DNA of 64,000 bases from Azolla caroliniana (taxonomy: Eukaryota > Polypodiophyta), in NCBI GenBank assembly GCA_043228905.1, contig JBHGNT010000003.1:12586001-12650000 (forward strand), written 5' to 3'. Below the pieces are notes generated by a model that was not told the origin of the DNA, did not search any database, and saw nothing but the letters and a program-made list of their open reading frames with translations. The position numbers and the translations under genes were made by a program. Every line of letters begins with the position of its first letter. The stretch's first letter is position 1. Positions 29,136-38,693 of the stretch are shown one piece after another.

Positions 29136-30232
29136 CAGACATCCTTCAGCAATAGCTTGCATCCGGTTGGTGTTGGCAACCACACATCTCCTAAGCCGAC
29201 AATTCGGCATGTACCTTCATTCCCCATCCGGACACAGCCGTGATCATCGGCTGAGTAGGATGAGAAGCATTTCCGGTCCAGGGTAAGGTGGAATGATGCT
29301 CCAAAATCGACCACCCAAGTCATCTCGTCGTCGGCAAGGTTTATCTCACTCTCCTCGGTGATGAGCATCAACTCTTCTTCACTTGCCGCGATTGCCGTCG
29401 TTCCCTTCCGGTCCGTTCCCTTCTGGTCTTTACCGTTCCAGTCTGGTGTCCTCTTCGAATCGGTACCATCGGTTTCCTTGTCTTTTCGTAAGTGCCGACA
29501 GTTCTTCTGGAAGTGTCCCGGCTTGCCGCAATAGAAGCAGGTAGGCCTCCCCCTTGACTTTGACCGTGTCCCCGACTTTTCCCGGTTCTGGGGACTACGG
29601 TTCCTTTGTCTTCCGCGTTCCAATTTGGTAAGGAGTGCTTTGGAGTCGGAGCTCGTATCCTTATCTTTCCGATGCGCCTCTTCATCTAGCAAGCTCGACT
29701 TCACTCTTGCTAGGGATAACCGTTTTCCTTCCAGCCCGGCGTTGCCCAAAGTGACAACCAACGTCTCCCAGCTATCTGGGAGGGAACCGAGCAGGAGTAG
29801 TGCTAGTACCTCATCGGCGAGAGGTACTTCCAATGATGTTGCCTGGTGGATCAGCCCCTGGAAGGCATTCATGTGCTCCGCCATGCTGGAGCCATCTTGG
29901 TACCCGAGTCTTACTAGCTTCCGAAATACCGAAACCTGATGAACAACATTTTTGTTTTGAAACATAATGCCAATCTTCTCCCAGAGCTCATGAGCCTTGT
30001 TCTCTTCATTGAAGTTGTTGTATAGACTCATGTTGATGAAGCACTGTATGTACGCCGTTGTCTTCATGTGCATCACCTCCCATATCGTGGCATCGATTTT
30101 GTCCGGTCTCTTGTCCCCGAACTGAACCAACAACCAAAGATCTTTAACCACGAGCATGTCCCTCATCTTCGACTTCCACACTGAGTAATTGGAGCCGGTG
30201 AGCTTGAACATGCCTCCCAATGAATCGTCCAT
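29135..30232 (-). pseudogene. Copia E gag-protease frame, ends at a stop in PR
   Basis: Open frame from ATG 30232 (MDDSLGGMFKLTGSNYSVW), about 365 codons. Gag core of UBN2/Tork type, CCHC knuckle CFYCGKPGHFQKNC near 29520, then the protease, where DSGA reads DFGA (near 29305), and a stop at 29135. The start lies after the primer site. The Gag core shares only scattered residues with that of A, whereas from EEAHRKDK onward the two are very alike. Confidence 0.9.
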
Positions 30233-30248
30233 TTTTCTTGGTTGTTTC

Positions 30249-30260
30249 GCTCTGATACCA
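30249..30260 (-). other. Primer-binding site of copia E
   Basis: TGGTATCAGAGC on the minus strand, three bases after the LTR end; initiator tRNA-Met type. Confidence 0.9.
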
Positions 30261-30263
30261 CTT

Positions 30264-30877
30264 TGACGAGAAAAACGCGGAATAATCTCCGACAACAACC
30301 GAAGGGAAATCACTTGATACAATCGAACACAGAAGAAATAGGAATGGAGGTAAGTGCATGAACAAAAAAGAAAGAATGCACAGGATGTTAACGTGGAAAA
30401 CCCTGAGAGGGAAAAACCACGGGAGCCCACAGATTCCAAACTATCACTATATCAAGATTACAACAATGGGGCACAGAGGCAACGACCTCTTGCTCCCTCT
30501 CTTCGCCTCGTGGTGGTCACAGCAGAGACACGATCACTGTGTGTCGCTCTCTCTCTCTCTCTCTTACGCACTGTACAAGAGTTACAACAACTCAGACACT
30601 AAGTTTGCCCTAAGTCATATTTATACTAATATGACTTTTCGGCTATTTACAAATATAGCCCCAATGGACTCTCAGAAACATATTTATGAATATGTCCCTT
30701 CATCCGGTGAGCACTCCTCACTGGGCCTGCATCATCCGGCTCTTGTCGGGCACTCGTCATCCGGTTCTCACCGGGTCTTCACCATCCGGCTCTTGCCGGG
30801 CACTCCACATCCGGTTCTCACCGGGTCTTCCATTGCCGGGTACTCCTATCCCATCTAGAGGGATCTGTTTCCTAACA
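30264..30877 (-). repeat. 5' LTR of copia E (614 bp)
   Basis: The minus strand begins TGTTAGGAAACAGATCC and ends GCGTTTTTCTCGTCA. TATA-like GTATAAATATGAC near 30617-30629 on the minus strand; CCGG-rich repeats in U3. Confidence 0.92.
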
Positions 30878-30882
30878 GTTGA

Positions 30883-31378
30883 AAGGAAGGGCTTTGCGGA
30901 GTATGGCGTCCGTGAATGCGCGACCCGGGTGTGTGACGACCCTTGTGTGTAGCAAGAAAGGATCAACTAGTGGGGAGGTGGGATATGTGGGTGGTGGGGG
31001 GGAGTGTGGTTGGGCAAGGGGTGGTGTGCGGAAGGGGTTGCAGCCGAACATGGGGTGAGCATGATTGGGTACGTGGTGTTCCTTGAGGTGTGGGGGGGCA
31101 GGGGGGAAGTGTTGAGGAGGGGGGAAGGTGGCGGTGAGGATGGGGTGTGGTGTGGGGGTGGGGGTGGGGGTGGGTGGTGGTTGGTATCATCGGGTGAGTC
31201 AGGGTCCCACTCTGAGTTGACAACGGTTGGTGAGTGGGTGGGATTCGGGTGTAGTAGCGCACGTGTGCGGGCCTTGTCAAAAGACATAAGCTGGTACTTA
31301 CGAGAGATGTCGAGGTAGAGGTCTAACCCTTGTGAGTCGTCTGCCTCAAGTTCTATGGGCTAGTTGAATGCGGCACAT
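30883..31378 (-). other. Element I: proline/histidine-rich low-complexity region
   Basis: Strong strand asymmetry: G-rich on plus, so minus-strand frames read long P, H, T and S runs (for example PPPPPPPHHTPSSPPPSP). An open frame of about 105 codons (30967-31287) exists in two phases, so coding status is unclear. It probably continues the accessory frame as a disordered region. Confidence 0.45.
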
Positions 31379-32587
31379 TCAATACTTAATATGTGGGCAT
31401 GGGCCGCAACGTTGCAGGCATTCTGCCAAGCGCAGATTAACCAAAGGAACATAGGCTGTAGCGCTGTCAAGTGTGGCACGGGCTAGGGTGTCTACAATTT
31501 GGTGTAGGTGCACAAGTGTGGTGGACAGGTGGGCCAATTGGTCCTCGTTTACTTGCATCGTGACATCAGAAGGGTAAGCAAAGCATACCAAGTCAGTGAC
31601 GTCTAAGTCTGGTGCGATGGCTGTATGAAGGTAGGATATGCCTTCAAGAAACAAAGCGGGGAGGGGTTTGAGGAAGAGGTCACATGTCGGTGGTGGGGGG
31701 TCATCTATGAACTCTGCCGGGTACAACATAAATAGTGTTTTGGCATGGTTGTCTTCCGGGAGCACACGGACGAACGCCATCCAATAAGGGGGGGTTGGTT
31801 CGTCAAAGAACACGCGATGTGTAGTTGCTAATGACCGAAGCATGCATGTGGCATGCGTGAGAAGGTTTCGTGGCGTACGTGGTGTGTTGAAGAGTTCAGA
31901 GAGTTGGGATGTCGAGGTGACGCACACCAAGAGCGTGCGAGTCCTGTTCGGGGGAACACGCGGAGTGGACGGGGTGGTTGAGACGGTGGAGGTATCGTGC
32001 GTGACTAGGAGGAGGGCGTGCACGAGGGCGGCCTTGGTCATACGAAGTTGGGCGATGTCTTTCTCGAGCTCGGTGCAATGGCGACAATGTTGAATGAGGA
32101 GGCAATGATTCCTCTCGTTTGCGGCCTCCACTTGTTGAAACATAGCATTGTTTTCAGTTTTGAGTGCGGTAATCTCATTTGTGAGTATGTGATTCGTGGC
32201 CACGACATTGGCCAAGGCCTCAAACCTTGCACAAAGGTCAACAATCACAACCGCAAGTTGTGTTTCAGTTAGTTGGTGTTCTGTGGTGAGACACACGTAC
32301 TCAACAAAGAGTTTGGTGTGGGCTTGCGCTGCTTGTGCTTGGTCGTGTTGCCACGTTGTCTGGGTTCGGTGGAGCTCTTCGGTGTGTTCGTGGCGTTGGG
32401 TTTGTTCAACAAGTAGTTCCGTCTTGAGGAGGTTGAAGGCAACAACTTGGCACGTGTTGGTATGATGGGCATGCCGTACATCCGCGACTAAGACTTCGTT
32501 CCTTTTGTGGGCCTCCTCCTGTTCGGTGGCTATTTGTTGGGCACACACGTGGACTTGGAGGAGGCGTCGATGCATGATGGAATTCAT
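31379..32587 (-). CDS. Element I accessory frame, coiled-coil part (402 codons)
   Basis: Uninterrupted 402-codon frame. Residues about 1-190 are a long coiled coil rich in A, E, H, L, Q and T (LKTELLVEQTQRHEHTEEL, LTNEITALKTENNAMFQQVE, ELEKDIAQLRMTKAALVHAL). A proline/threonine hinge follows, then a C-terminal region of about 180 residues (PTPPYWMAFVRVLPEDNH, LFMLYPAEFID, DVTDLVCFAYPSDV) that I do not recognise. It is in the same phase as the frames at 32723-33292 and 33305-34084 and as integrase, so it was probably the C-terminal part of one long product. Function unknown; an env-like or Gag-like role is possible but unsupported. Confidence 0.55.
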   Translation of the reverse strand: MNSIMHRRLLQVHVCAQQIATEQEEAHKRNEVLVADVRHAHHTNTCQVVAFNLLKTELLVEQTQRHEHTEELHRTQTTWQHDQAQAAQAHTKLFVEYVCLTTEHQLTETQLAVVIVDLCARFEALANVVATNHILTNEITALKTENNAMFQQVEAANERNHCLLIQHCRHCTELEKDIAQLRMTKAALVHALLLVTHDTSTVSTTPSTPRVPPNRTRTLLVCVTSTSQLSELFNTPRTPRNLLTHATCMLRSLATTHRVFFDEPTPPYWMAFVRVLPEDNHAKTLFMLYPAEFIDDPPPPTCDLFLKPLPALFLEGISYLHTAIAPDLDVTDLVCFAYPSDVTMQVNEDQLAHLSTTLVHLHQIVDTLARATLDSATAYVPLVNLRLAECLQRCGPCPHIKY

Positions 32588-32722
32588 CTTGAGGATTTAT
32601 GTCACCATATCGTGTAAGGGTTTGGGGGTGGCGGAGTGTGTCACGATAGTGTGGGCGATTGTGGTGGTGGTGGGGTGGGAGTTGGGAATGGGGGTTGGTA
32701 TGGGTCTGGCTGGAGGTGGTGG

Positions 32723-34084
32723 TCAAGGTGGTATCGGGAGGTGGTTGGGGGCCAACATACGAGAGTGGAGACTATGCGGGGTGAGGGTTCTCGGGAGAAG
32801 GAAGCAGGGTTTCGAGTTCCCTATCGTCGACGGAAGGTGGGTTGGGGCGAGCGATTTTATGGTATCAAGTTTGCGGAATGTCGGCGGTAAGCATGGGAGG
32901 GGATGGTTGGGTGGTTGTGCCAAGTGGGGATGGCTGGGTTTCATTGTGAAGAGAGGTTGTCGAGGTAAGTCCATCGAGTCCTGAGGGATGTGGAGGATCG
33001 TTTTGGTGGTGCAACTACGTCTACGAGTGGTCATGGCCCTGGTATGATGGGAGACGTGATAGAACGTCGACGAAAATTCTTGGATCTCCACGGGTGTGAA
33101 TTCGCGTGTCTGGAGTGCTTTTGAGCGTAGAGGGATATCCTCGGCGATGTCGAGGGTATCCTCAACCGCCACGTGGGTGATTTGTGGTTGCTTGTGTGCT
33201 GGCGGGCGATCACGCTGGCCTTGGTGCCCTTGTCTTAAGAAGTCACGTTCCTGAATGCGGAGGCACTCGGTCTGACCCTGTATGGCTACCATGCGGCATC
33301 GTTCCTAGCAACGTATGAAAGGGGGGGTTGGAGGCCCAATATTGAACTTTGGACACAAGTAACGGGTGAGGAACCACGCGAAATTGGTTACTGATTTGGG
33401 TCGTGTTTGCCGTTCTTTGACACGTTGAATGAACTCGTGGGCCCACATGACCAGGTGAGGATTGTGTCCCCACTTGATAAACTCTCCGGTGATGTGGGAG
33501 ATGGCGTCTGTGGAAGTGGTGTCACCGATCTGAGCGATGGCGCTACAACGGCCGTGGAGGGGAAGGGGGATTTTGGTGAAACGCCAACCTTTTCGTCCAA
33601 AATACTTGGTGTAGGTTGCGGCTATGATGGTGGGGACAACGCCGGGGGACCTTGTTGTTCGAAAGGGAGTGCCGTCAACTGGTAATTGGAGTGTAGATAA
33701 AACGTTAGCTACGTTGAACTCGAACTTGATAAGGGCAACATCTGCGAAGGCTTGCATACGAATATGACTGCTATTGGGGTTGTACCCGGTTAGGAACCTA
33801 TTGACTAATTCAGGGAAGACACCCGAAGGGCCAATCCCAAGGAAAAACTTGAGGCCGAGCCATGAAAGGGCGCTAAAGACATCAGGCTCTAGGTACTTGA
33901 GTTGCGTGGTTGCAGTGGGTACCCGGTAGGTACATCGAGTGTTGTTGAACTCATCTTGAACTGCCAAAGAGCCACAACCAGTGTCAGGGAAATATGCGTG
34001 GAGAAGCTTGGTAAATGAGGTAGCCGCTATCTGGGTGGGGTGTTTGGTTGATGTGCGGAGTCGTTGAGTGTTTCGTGCGATCAT
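32723..34084 (-). pseudogene. Element I accessory frame, N-terminal domain and linker
   Basis: Two in-phase open stretches (33305-34084, 260 codons; 32723-33292, 189 codons) separated by one TAG, and followed in phase by a TGA and a TAA before 32587. The first contains GPSGVFPELVNRFL and FEFNVANVLSTLQLPVDG, a pattern like the V-x-EF...I-x-x-L-x-LP of accessory proteins of Athila/Tat elements (Pfam-type putative plant transposon protein); this match is weak. Later comes VMWAHEFIQRVKERQTRP and FAWFLTRYLCPKF. The second stretch is proline-rich. So few stops over 2.7 kb point to long coding constraint before decay. Confidence 0.5.
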
Positions 34085-34319
34085 GGTGTGTTCGCGGGTG
34101 GGGAGCCAAATTCGTTTAGGGGCCTAGAATCGGGTGGCACCTTTGTGCCAACCTTGGGCATTTGTGAGCTCTTTTCGGACTCGCCAAACAGTACGTTCCC
34201 CTCGGCGTGGCCCTTCAGCGAAAGTTGCATGGACGTTCACCCACTTATGCGGCGTGCCTTTCCTTCCTCCGATGTTGGCATTGCTTTGATCTTGGGTGAT
34301 TGGTGGTTGTGGGAGTTCT

Positions 34320-34711
34320 TATTGTTTGGACGTTGTCATGGTTTGGGGTTTGTTGAGATTGGTTGGAGGTGGTTGGGTTGTTGTTGCGACGAGTTTTTCT
34401 AACTTCAGACCATTCATAGTTTGGAAGGAGACGGTGTTCTTGCTTGGTGATAGTAGACAAGCACTCATGTGACACCAATCCAAACCGAGGAGGCAAGGTG
34501 TATACAACACTTTTGGTGGAAGGATCCGAACTCGAATTGAATGGGCGCTATATTGTGTCTTGATTGCGCACTCGAAGGTTCCGAGGCAGCCTGGTGTGGA
34601 GCCATCGAAGCCAAGGAAGTTGTCGTGTCACAGTTCGAGGTTTGGGAACCCTAGATGTTCCCATGTTTCAAAGGAGAAGAGGGTTAGTGAGGCTCCAGTG
34701 TCGATTATTGC
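34320..34711 (-). pseudogene. Element I second aspartic-protease-like domain, after integrase
   Basis: Minus-strand frame with AIIDTGASLTLFS (Asp codon 34702-34700), one TGA after LGFPNLEL, then in the same phase DNFLGFDGSTPGCLGTFEC and LLGLDW about 80 residues after the DTG. The DTGA triad plus a LLGLDW-type motif is the retropepsin pattern. It follows the integrase C-terminal module directly (RIRTLE then AIIDTGA). A normal protease sits upstream of RT, so this is an extra domain. A T/Q/P-rich linker (TTTQPPPTNLNKPQ) leads toward the accessory frame. Alternative: a chimeric junction with another element. Confidence 0.65.
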
Positions 34712-35640
34712 TTCGAGTGTGCGTATTCGGCATGCTCCGGTCTTGGTAATCTCTAAGACTACATACAGGCCTTTGCCCCGTAGTTTGAGTTTCTTTTTAT
34801 GTCGTTGAGAGGCCAATTTGAGGGCCATGTCCCCTTCAACTAGGTCTTTTTCTTTTACTTTGTTGTCATGCCACGCCTTTCTGTTGGCTTTCTCTGCGAG
34901 GAGTGCTTTGAATGCGAGTAGTGAAGTTTCTGTTAGTCATTCTAAGTTCTCTAGATGTGATGGGAGGGGGTTCCCGTTCCATCGTTCTTGGATGGCTATT
35001 GTGAGGCTAGGGACAAGGAATTCAATGGGCAGTACTGCTTCTTGTCCGTATACTAGTTTAAACGGCGTGTGGCGAGTCTCTACTTTATAGGAGGTGCGGA
35101 AGGCCCACAATGCGGCTTGGAGTTTGATGCTCCAATCAAACCGAGAGGCTGCGATTATCTTCGTGAGCACTGTACATAACACCTTATTCGTGCTTTCCAC
35201 CTGTCCGTTGCACCGGGGGTAATAAGGGGAGCTCTTGCGATGCGTCCCTATAAACTCGCCTTGTAGGTGTGCTACCACCTGATTGAGAAAATGAGAGCCT
35301 TGGTCACTAATTATTTCAAGTGGGCATCCGAACCGTGTGATGACATTTTCATATAGGAATTTGGCAGTGGTGTGTGCATCGACGTTAATGCAGGCTTTGG
35401 CTTTAGCTCACTTGGTAGCATAATCCGTGGCAGTGATTATGTATTGGTTGAGGTTGGAAGTTGGGCTAATTGGGCTGATAAAATCAATACCCCATTTCTC
35501 GAATGGTTGCCAGGCAACTACTGGGTTTAATGTGTTGAAATCCGCTTTTTGTGGGTGCTTGAAACGTTGGCATTCGTCACACCGACGTACATACTCATAT
35601 GTGTCTTTGAACAATGTCAGCCACCATAAACCTGAGTGAA
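34712..35640 (-). pseudogene. Element I integrase
   Basis: Minus-strand frames with the zinc-finger end YVRRCDECQRFK, core Asp in WGIDFISPIS, DQGSHF region (II SDQGSHFLNQVV), HPRC-like YYPRCNGQVESTNK with the catalytic Glu, and the C-terminal module KLRGKGLYVVLEITKTGACR that resembles the GPY/F type. One stop in the core (after DYATK) and one after LENLE. It catalyses insertion in active relatives. It is in one phase with the downstream protease-like and accessory frames. Confidence 0.85.
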
Positions 35641-36149
35641 GGACCTTGCGTGCAATGGACTCGTGATTGAAATGACCACTTCCGCTTCCGTAATGAGCTT
35701 GTTAAATGACAACGATGACATCATGGTTTGCTATGCACCTTCGAAGTACATCGTTGTTGCCTCGTCGATACAAGTTGCCTCTGAGCATCATGAAGGGGCC
35801 ACACGTCTTCAAGAAGACATGTGCTTGGGCACAACTTAGTTGTTTTAAGAAGAAGGCTCATTCGGTTAAGACGCGAACGATGTCCGATGCCCATGCCGGT
35901 ACAATGTCGATCGTGAATGCATCTAGCGTTTCGTCGTCGACTCCAATGGCGTCCTCTCCATTTGGTATTCGCGAGAAATGATCAGTGAGTACATGGTCTT
36001 TTCCTTTTCTCACTACCACTTTGAAGTTGAACTCGACTAGAGTTACGAGCCATCAGGATATGTGTCCTGTGGCATGAGTCTTGTTTACCAAGTAGAGGAG
36101 GGCTTGGTGATCTACGAAAAATGAGAAATGTGATGCCAATAGATAAATG

Positions 36150-37186
36150 TCAGAACTTCTTCACGCTGTAAACCATTGCTAAAGCTTCTTGTTTTGTTGT
36201 AGAGTAATTTTGTTCCGTAGAGTTTAGCTGATAGCTAGCAAAGATGATCGGTAGATCAAGTGCTCCTTCACCGGATTGAGCGAGTATTGCCCCGATCGCG
36301 AAGGCGGAACCAACGGTGTGAATGTGGAATTCTTTGCTCCAGTCTGGAGATCGGAGGATGGGGGCTTTGGTTAAGCACTCCTTCAAGAGCTTGAATGAAC
36401 GAGTGCACTCTTCAGTCCATGTGTACTGCTTTAGTAACGCATAGAGTGGTCTCGCTTTCTTTGCGAACATCTTAATGAACTGTCTATTGTAACCCGCATA
36501 CCCCATGAAACCTTGTAGTTGTTTTTCGTTCATGGGTGGTGGCATGTCAAGGATGACCTTTACTTTCGCCTCATCGTTTGACATCCCATGTCGAGACACC
36601 ACATGACCTAGTATGAGTCCGTGTTTAACCCAAAACTGAAACTTGAGAGGGTTGGTACTCCCTACATTTTTCGAACGTTAAGCGGAGTAGTGTGAGGTGG
36701 TCATGCCATTTCGAATGGAAACATAAATCATCGACGTAAGACTCCACTCCTTGTCGTAGCCTTGCCACGAAGATGTGGTCCGCTGCCCTTTGATAGGTGC
36801 TTAGGGCACTTGTGAGCCCAAAAGGAATTTGTTTGTACATGAACATACCAAATTCGGTTGCAAAGGTCGTCTTGCGTTGATCTAGGAACCACCAAGATTT
36901 GGTTGTACCCCAAGAACCCATCAATGAAGCTATAGGCTTTTGCCCCCGCGACTCTTTCAAGTAAGTGCTCGATGTAGGGTACCGCGTAGTTGTCCTTGAT
37001 AGTAGCATCGTTGACTTGTCGGTAGTCGACACATATGCAAATTTGTCCGTTCCTCTTTGGGACGACTACTATTGGAGAGACCCAAGTCGTATGCTCAATC
37101 GGGAAGATGATGCCAGTGTCTAGCATTTTATTGATTTCGGTTTTTACTTGTTGAGTGTAGTTAGGGTTCATTGGGCATGGTCGTTG
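36150..37186 (-). pseudogene. Element I reverse transcriptase and RNase H
   Basis: RT begins in one frame (EINKMLDTGIIFPI, VVPKRNGQICICVDYRQVND, SFIDGFLGYNQI), shifts frame near 36880 (KTTFATEFGMFMYKQIPFGL, YVDDLCFHS), and shifts again near 36610 into LQGFMGYAGYNRQFIK and RNase H (APILRSPDWSKEFHI). The catalytic TDAS of RNase H reads TVGS. The DGF-x-GYNQI motif and the short PDWS phrase are typical of Tat/Athila-type elements. The remaining RNase H to integrase stretch (35640-36150) is full of stops. Confidence 0.88.
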
Positions 37187-38290
37187 TCAGATTTGGCGGG
37201 CATCGGCTCGTATGGGAATGCTATGGGTGACTACTCCAGCCGGTACACCTTTCATATCTACATACGTCCAGGTGAACACGTCTCTAAATTTTGCGAGGAG
37301 GGTGATTAAAGATGTCTCTTCATCCGGCTGGAGATTTGCGGCTATGAACACTGGTTTGGAGTCCATCCCATTTCCTAGGTTGACTTCTTTAACTCTAGCC
37401 GGACCATCACATGCTTCTCCTAAGGTGTTAGGCGTGCGTTGTGGTCGTTTACAAGCCACCGCTCTATTTCCTTGTTCGTAGACTTTGAATTTCTCGGGGA
37501 AGTCAACTTCTTCAGGGGTCCTCCCGTTGGGCAAATTTTCTTCTCTTCGTGTCGCTTGCTTCACTTGGCATTTGTCCTTTGTATTGGTTTGTCTCTGTTT
37601 TGGTGCGAGGATGGTGACATTGAAACACAAAATTGTATCCCCAACTTCATCACAACACTTTGTACTGATGGGGTATATGGCATCGGTCGTGGCCAGAGCA
37701 TGTACCCAATTCATTTTTGATGAATCAGAGGCTACGAATGTGTCTTCTCTCACATTCTTTGCCTTGGGAGTAGTAGGCCTTTGGGGTAGGGGTTGGCCTC
37801 TGACCAAGATCTGGATTGCTCTTGTGGGGTGGCATTCGAGGAGGTTGGTCTCGAACTTGGTGTCTCTGACTAGTTGTCGACAAGGGGACTGCCTTCTTGT
37901 TCGTGGACTTTTTGTGTATACTCCTTGATGCGAAATGTTTTGTTGTTTTTCCACATGTAAATTGTGTCATTCCTGAAGTCCATCACAAGGCGGCTTACTC
38001 TTAGGAATAGCTGTCCTAGTAAACACTTGTAAGCCATGTGATTAGATGATCTCGTGACGACGAAAGTAAGATTGAAGTCGACCCCATGGATAGTGAAGTT
38101 GTGTGCCAGGATCATGCCTTCTGGCCATTGGATGGAACAATCCGCCATTCGGAGCTTGACATCTGAAGGAAGCATTTTGGGTTGCCCCACTTACACCAAC
38201 ATTTGTAGTTGACTATGTTTACCCCTACTCCGGTGTCAATAATCGCGTGAAAAGTCATGCCATGGACGCCACGAGGAGAGTGAAACTAGT
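37187..38290 (-). pseudogene. Element I first protease and pre-RT region
   Basis: The first retropepsin is near 38260-38190 (FHAIIDTGVGVNIVNYKCW) and continues in 37870-38190 with ILAHNFTIHGVDFNLTFVV and a weak CLLGQLFL second motif. A frameshift leads to 37187-37954 with LAKFRDVFTWTYVDMKGVP and HSIPIR, the usual lead-in to RT (FxDVFAWSYxDMPG..). Position and motifs are as expected for a Ty3/gypsy element, which makes the second protease-like domain downstream the unusual one. Confidence 0.8.
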
Positions 38291-38666
38291 GTCATCACTC
38301 TCGAAATTAGCTCCATAGATATCTATCGGCATTTCTTTGGGTTGGTTGGGGAATGTGGTTGTATGAGGGATGTGGGTGTGTACCTTCTCCCCATAACCTG
38401 TAGATAAACCTCCATTGAGGTGACGGAGGACATCATGCCATGGCTGAATGCTGAGTTTGAGTAGCTCTTCGAGTGTGAATTGGACTTCTTTAGCGAGTAT
38501 AGGTTATAACTCGTGATTGTCAGTCACGAAGGTGCCGATGTAGCTCTGTACTTCATGTAATGTTAGGCGTAACTTTAGATTTAACGTTTGTTGGAGTAGG
38601 ACTGTGTGGACTTCGTGAATCAGAGTAGATTGAGAGATGGGGGTGTTGGTTGGTGTTGCGGCAACC

Positions 38667-38693
38667 GGGGGGGGGGGGGGGGGGGGGGGGGGG
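38667..38693. repeat. Homopolymer run of 27 G
   Basis: Uninterrupted G27 within the Gag-protease spacer of element I. Its length may be inexact, as assemblies often miscount such runs. Confidence 0.8.

Larger units (their letters stand above)
25149..30877 (-). mobile_element. Copia E: complete, inactivated Tork-like element
   Basis: A 5729-bp minus-strand copia element with target duplication GTTGA (25144-25148 and 30878-30882), 3' LTR at 25149-25813, 5' LTR at 30264-30877, tRNA-Met primer site and polypurine tract. pol resembles A closely, but the Gag N-terminal half is different. It contains an exact 365-bp tandem duplication in the integrase-RT linker. Confidence 0.95.

Noticed and set aside
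31004-31318. Glycine-rich plus-strand protein at 31004-31318
   Set aside because: It results from strong G skew on the plus strand; the element is coded on the minus strand and no start context or motif supports it.
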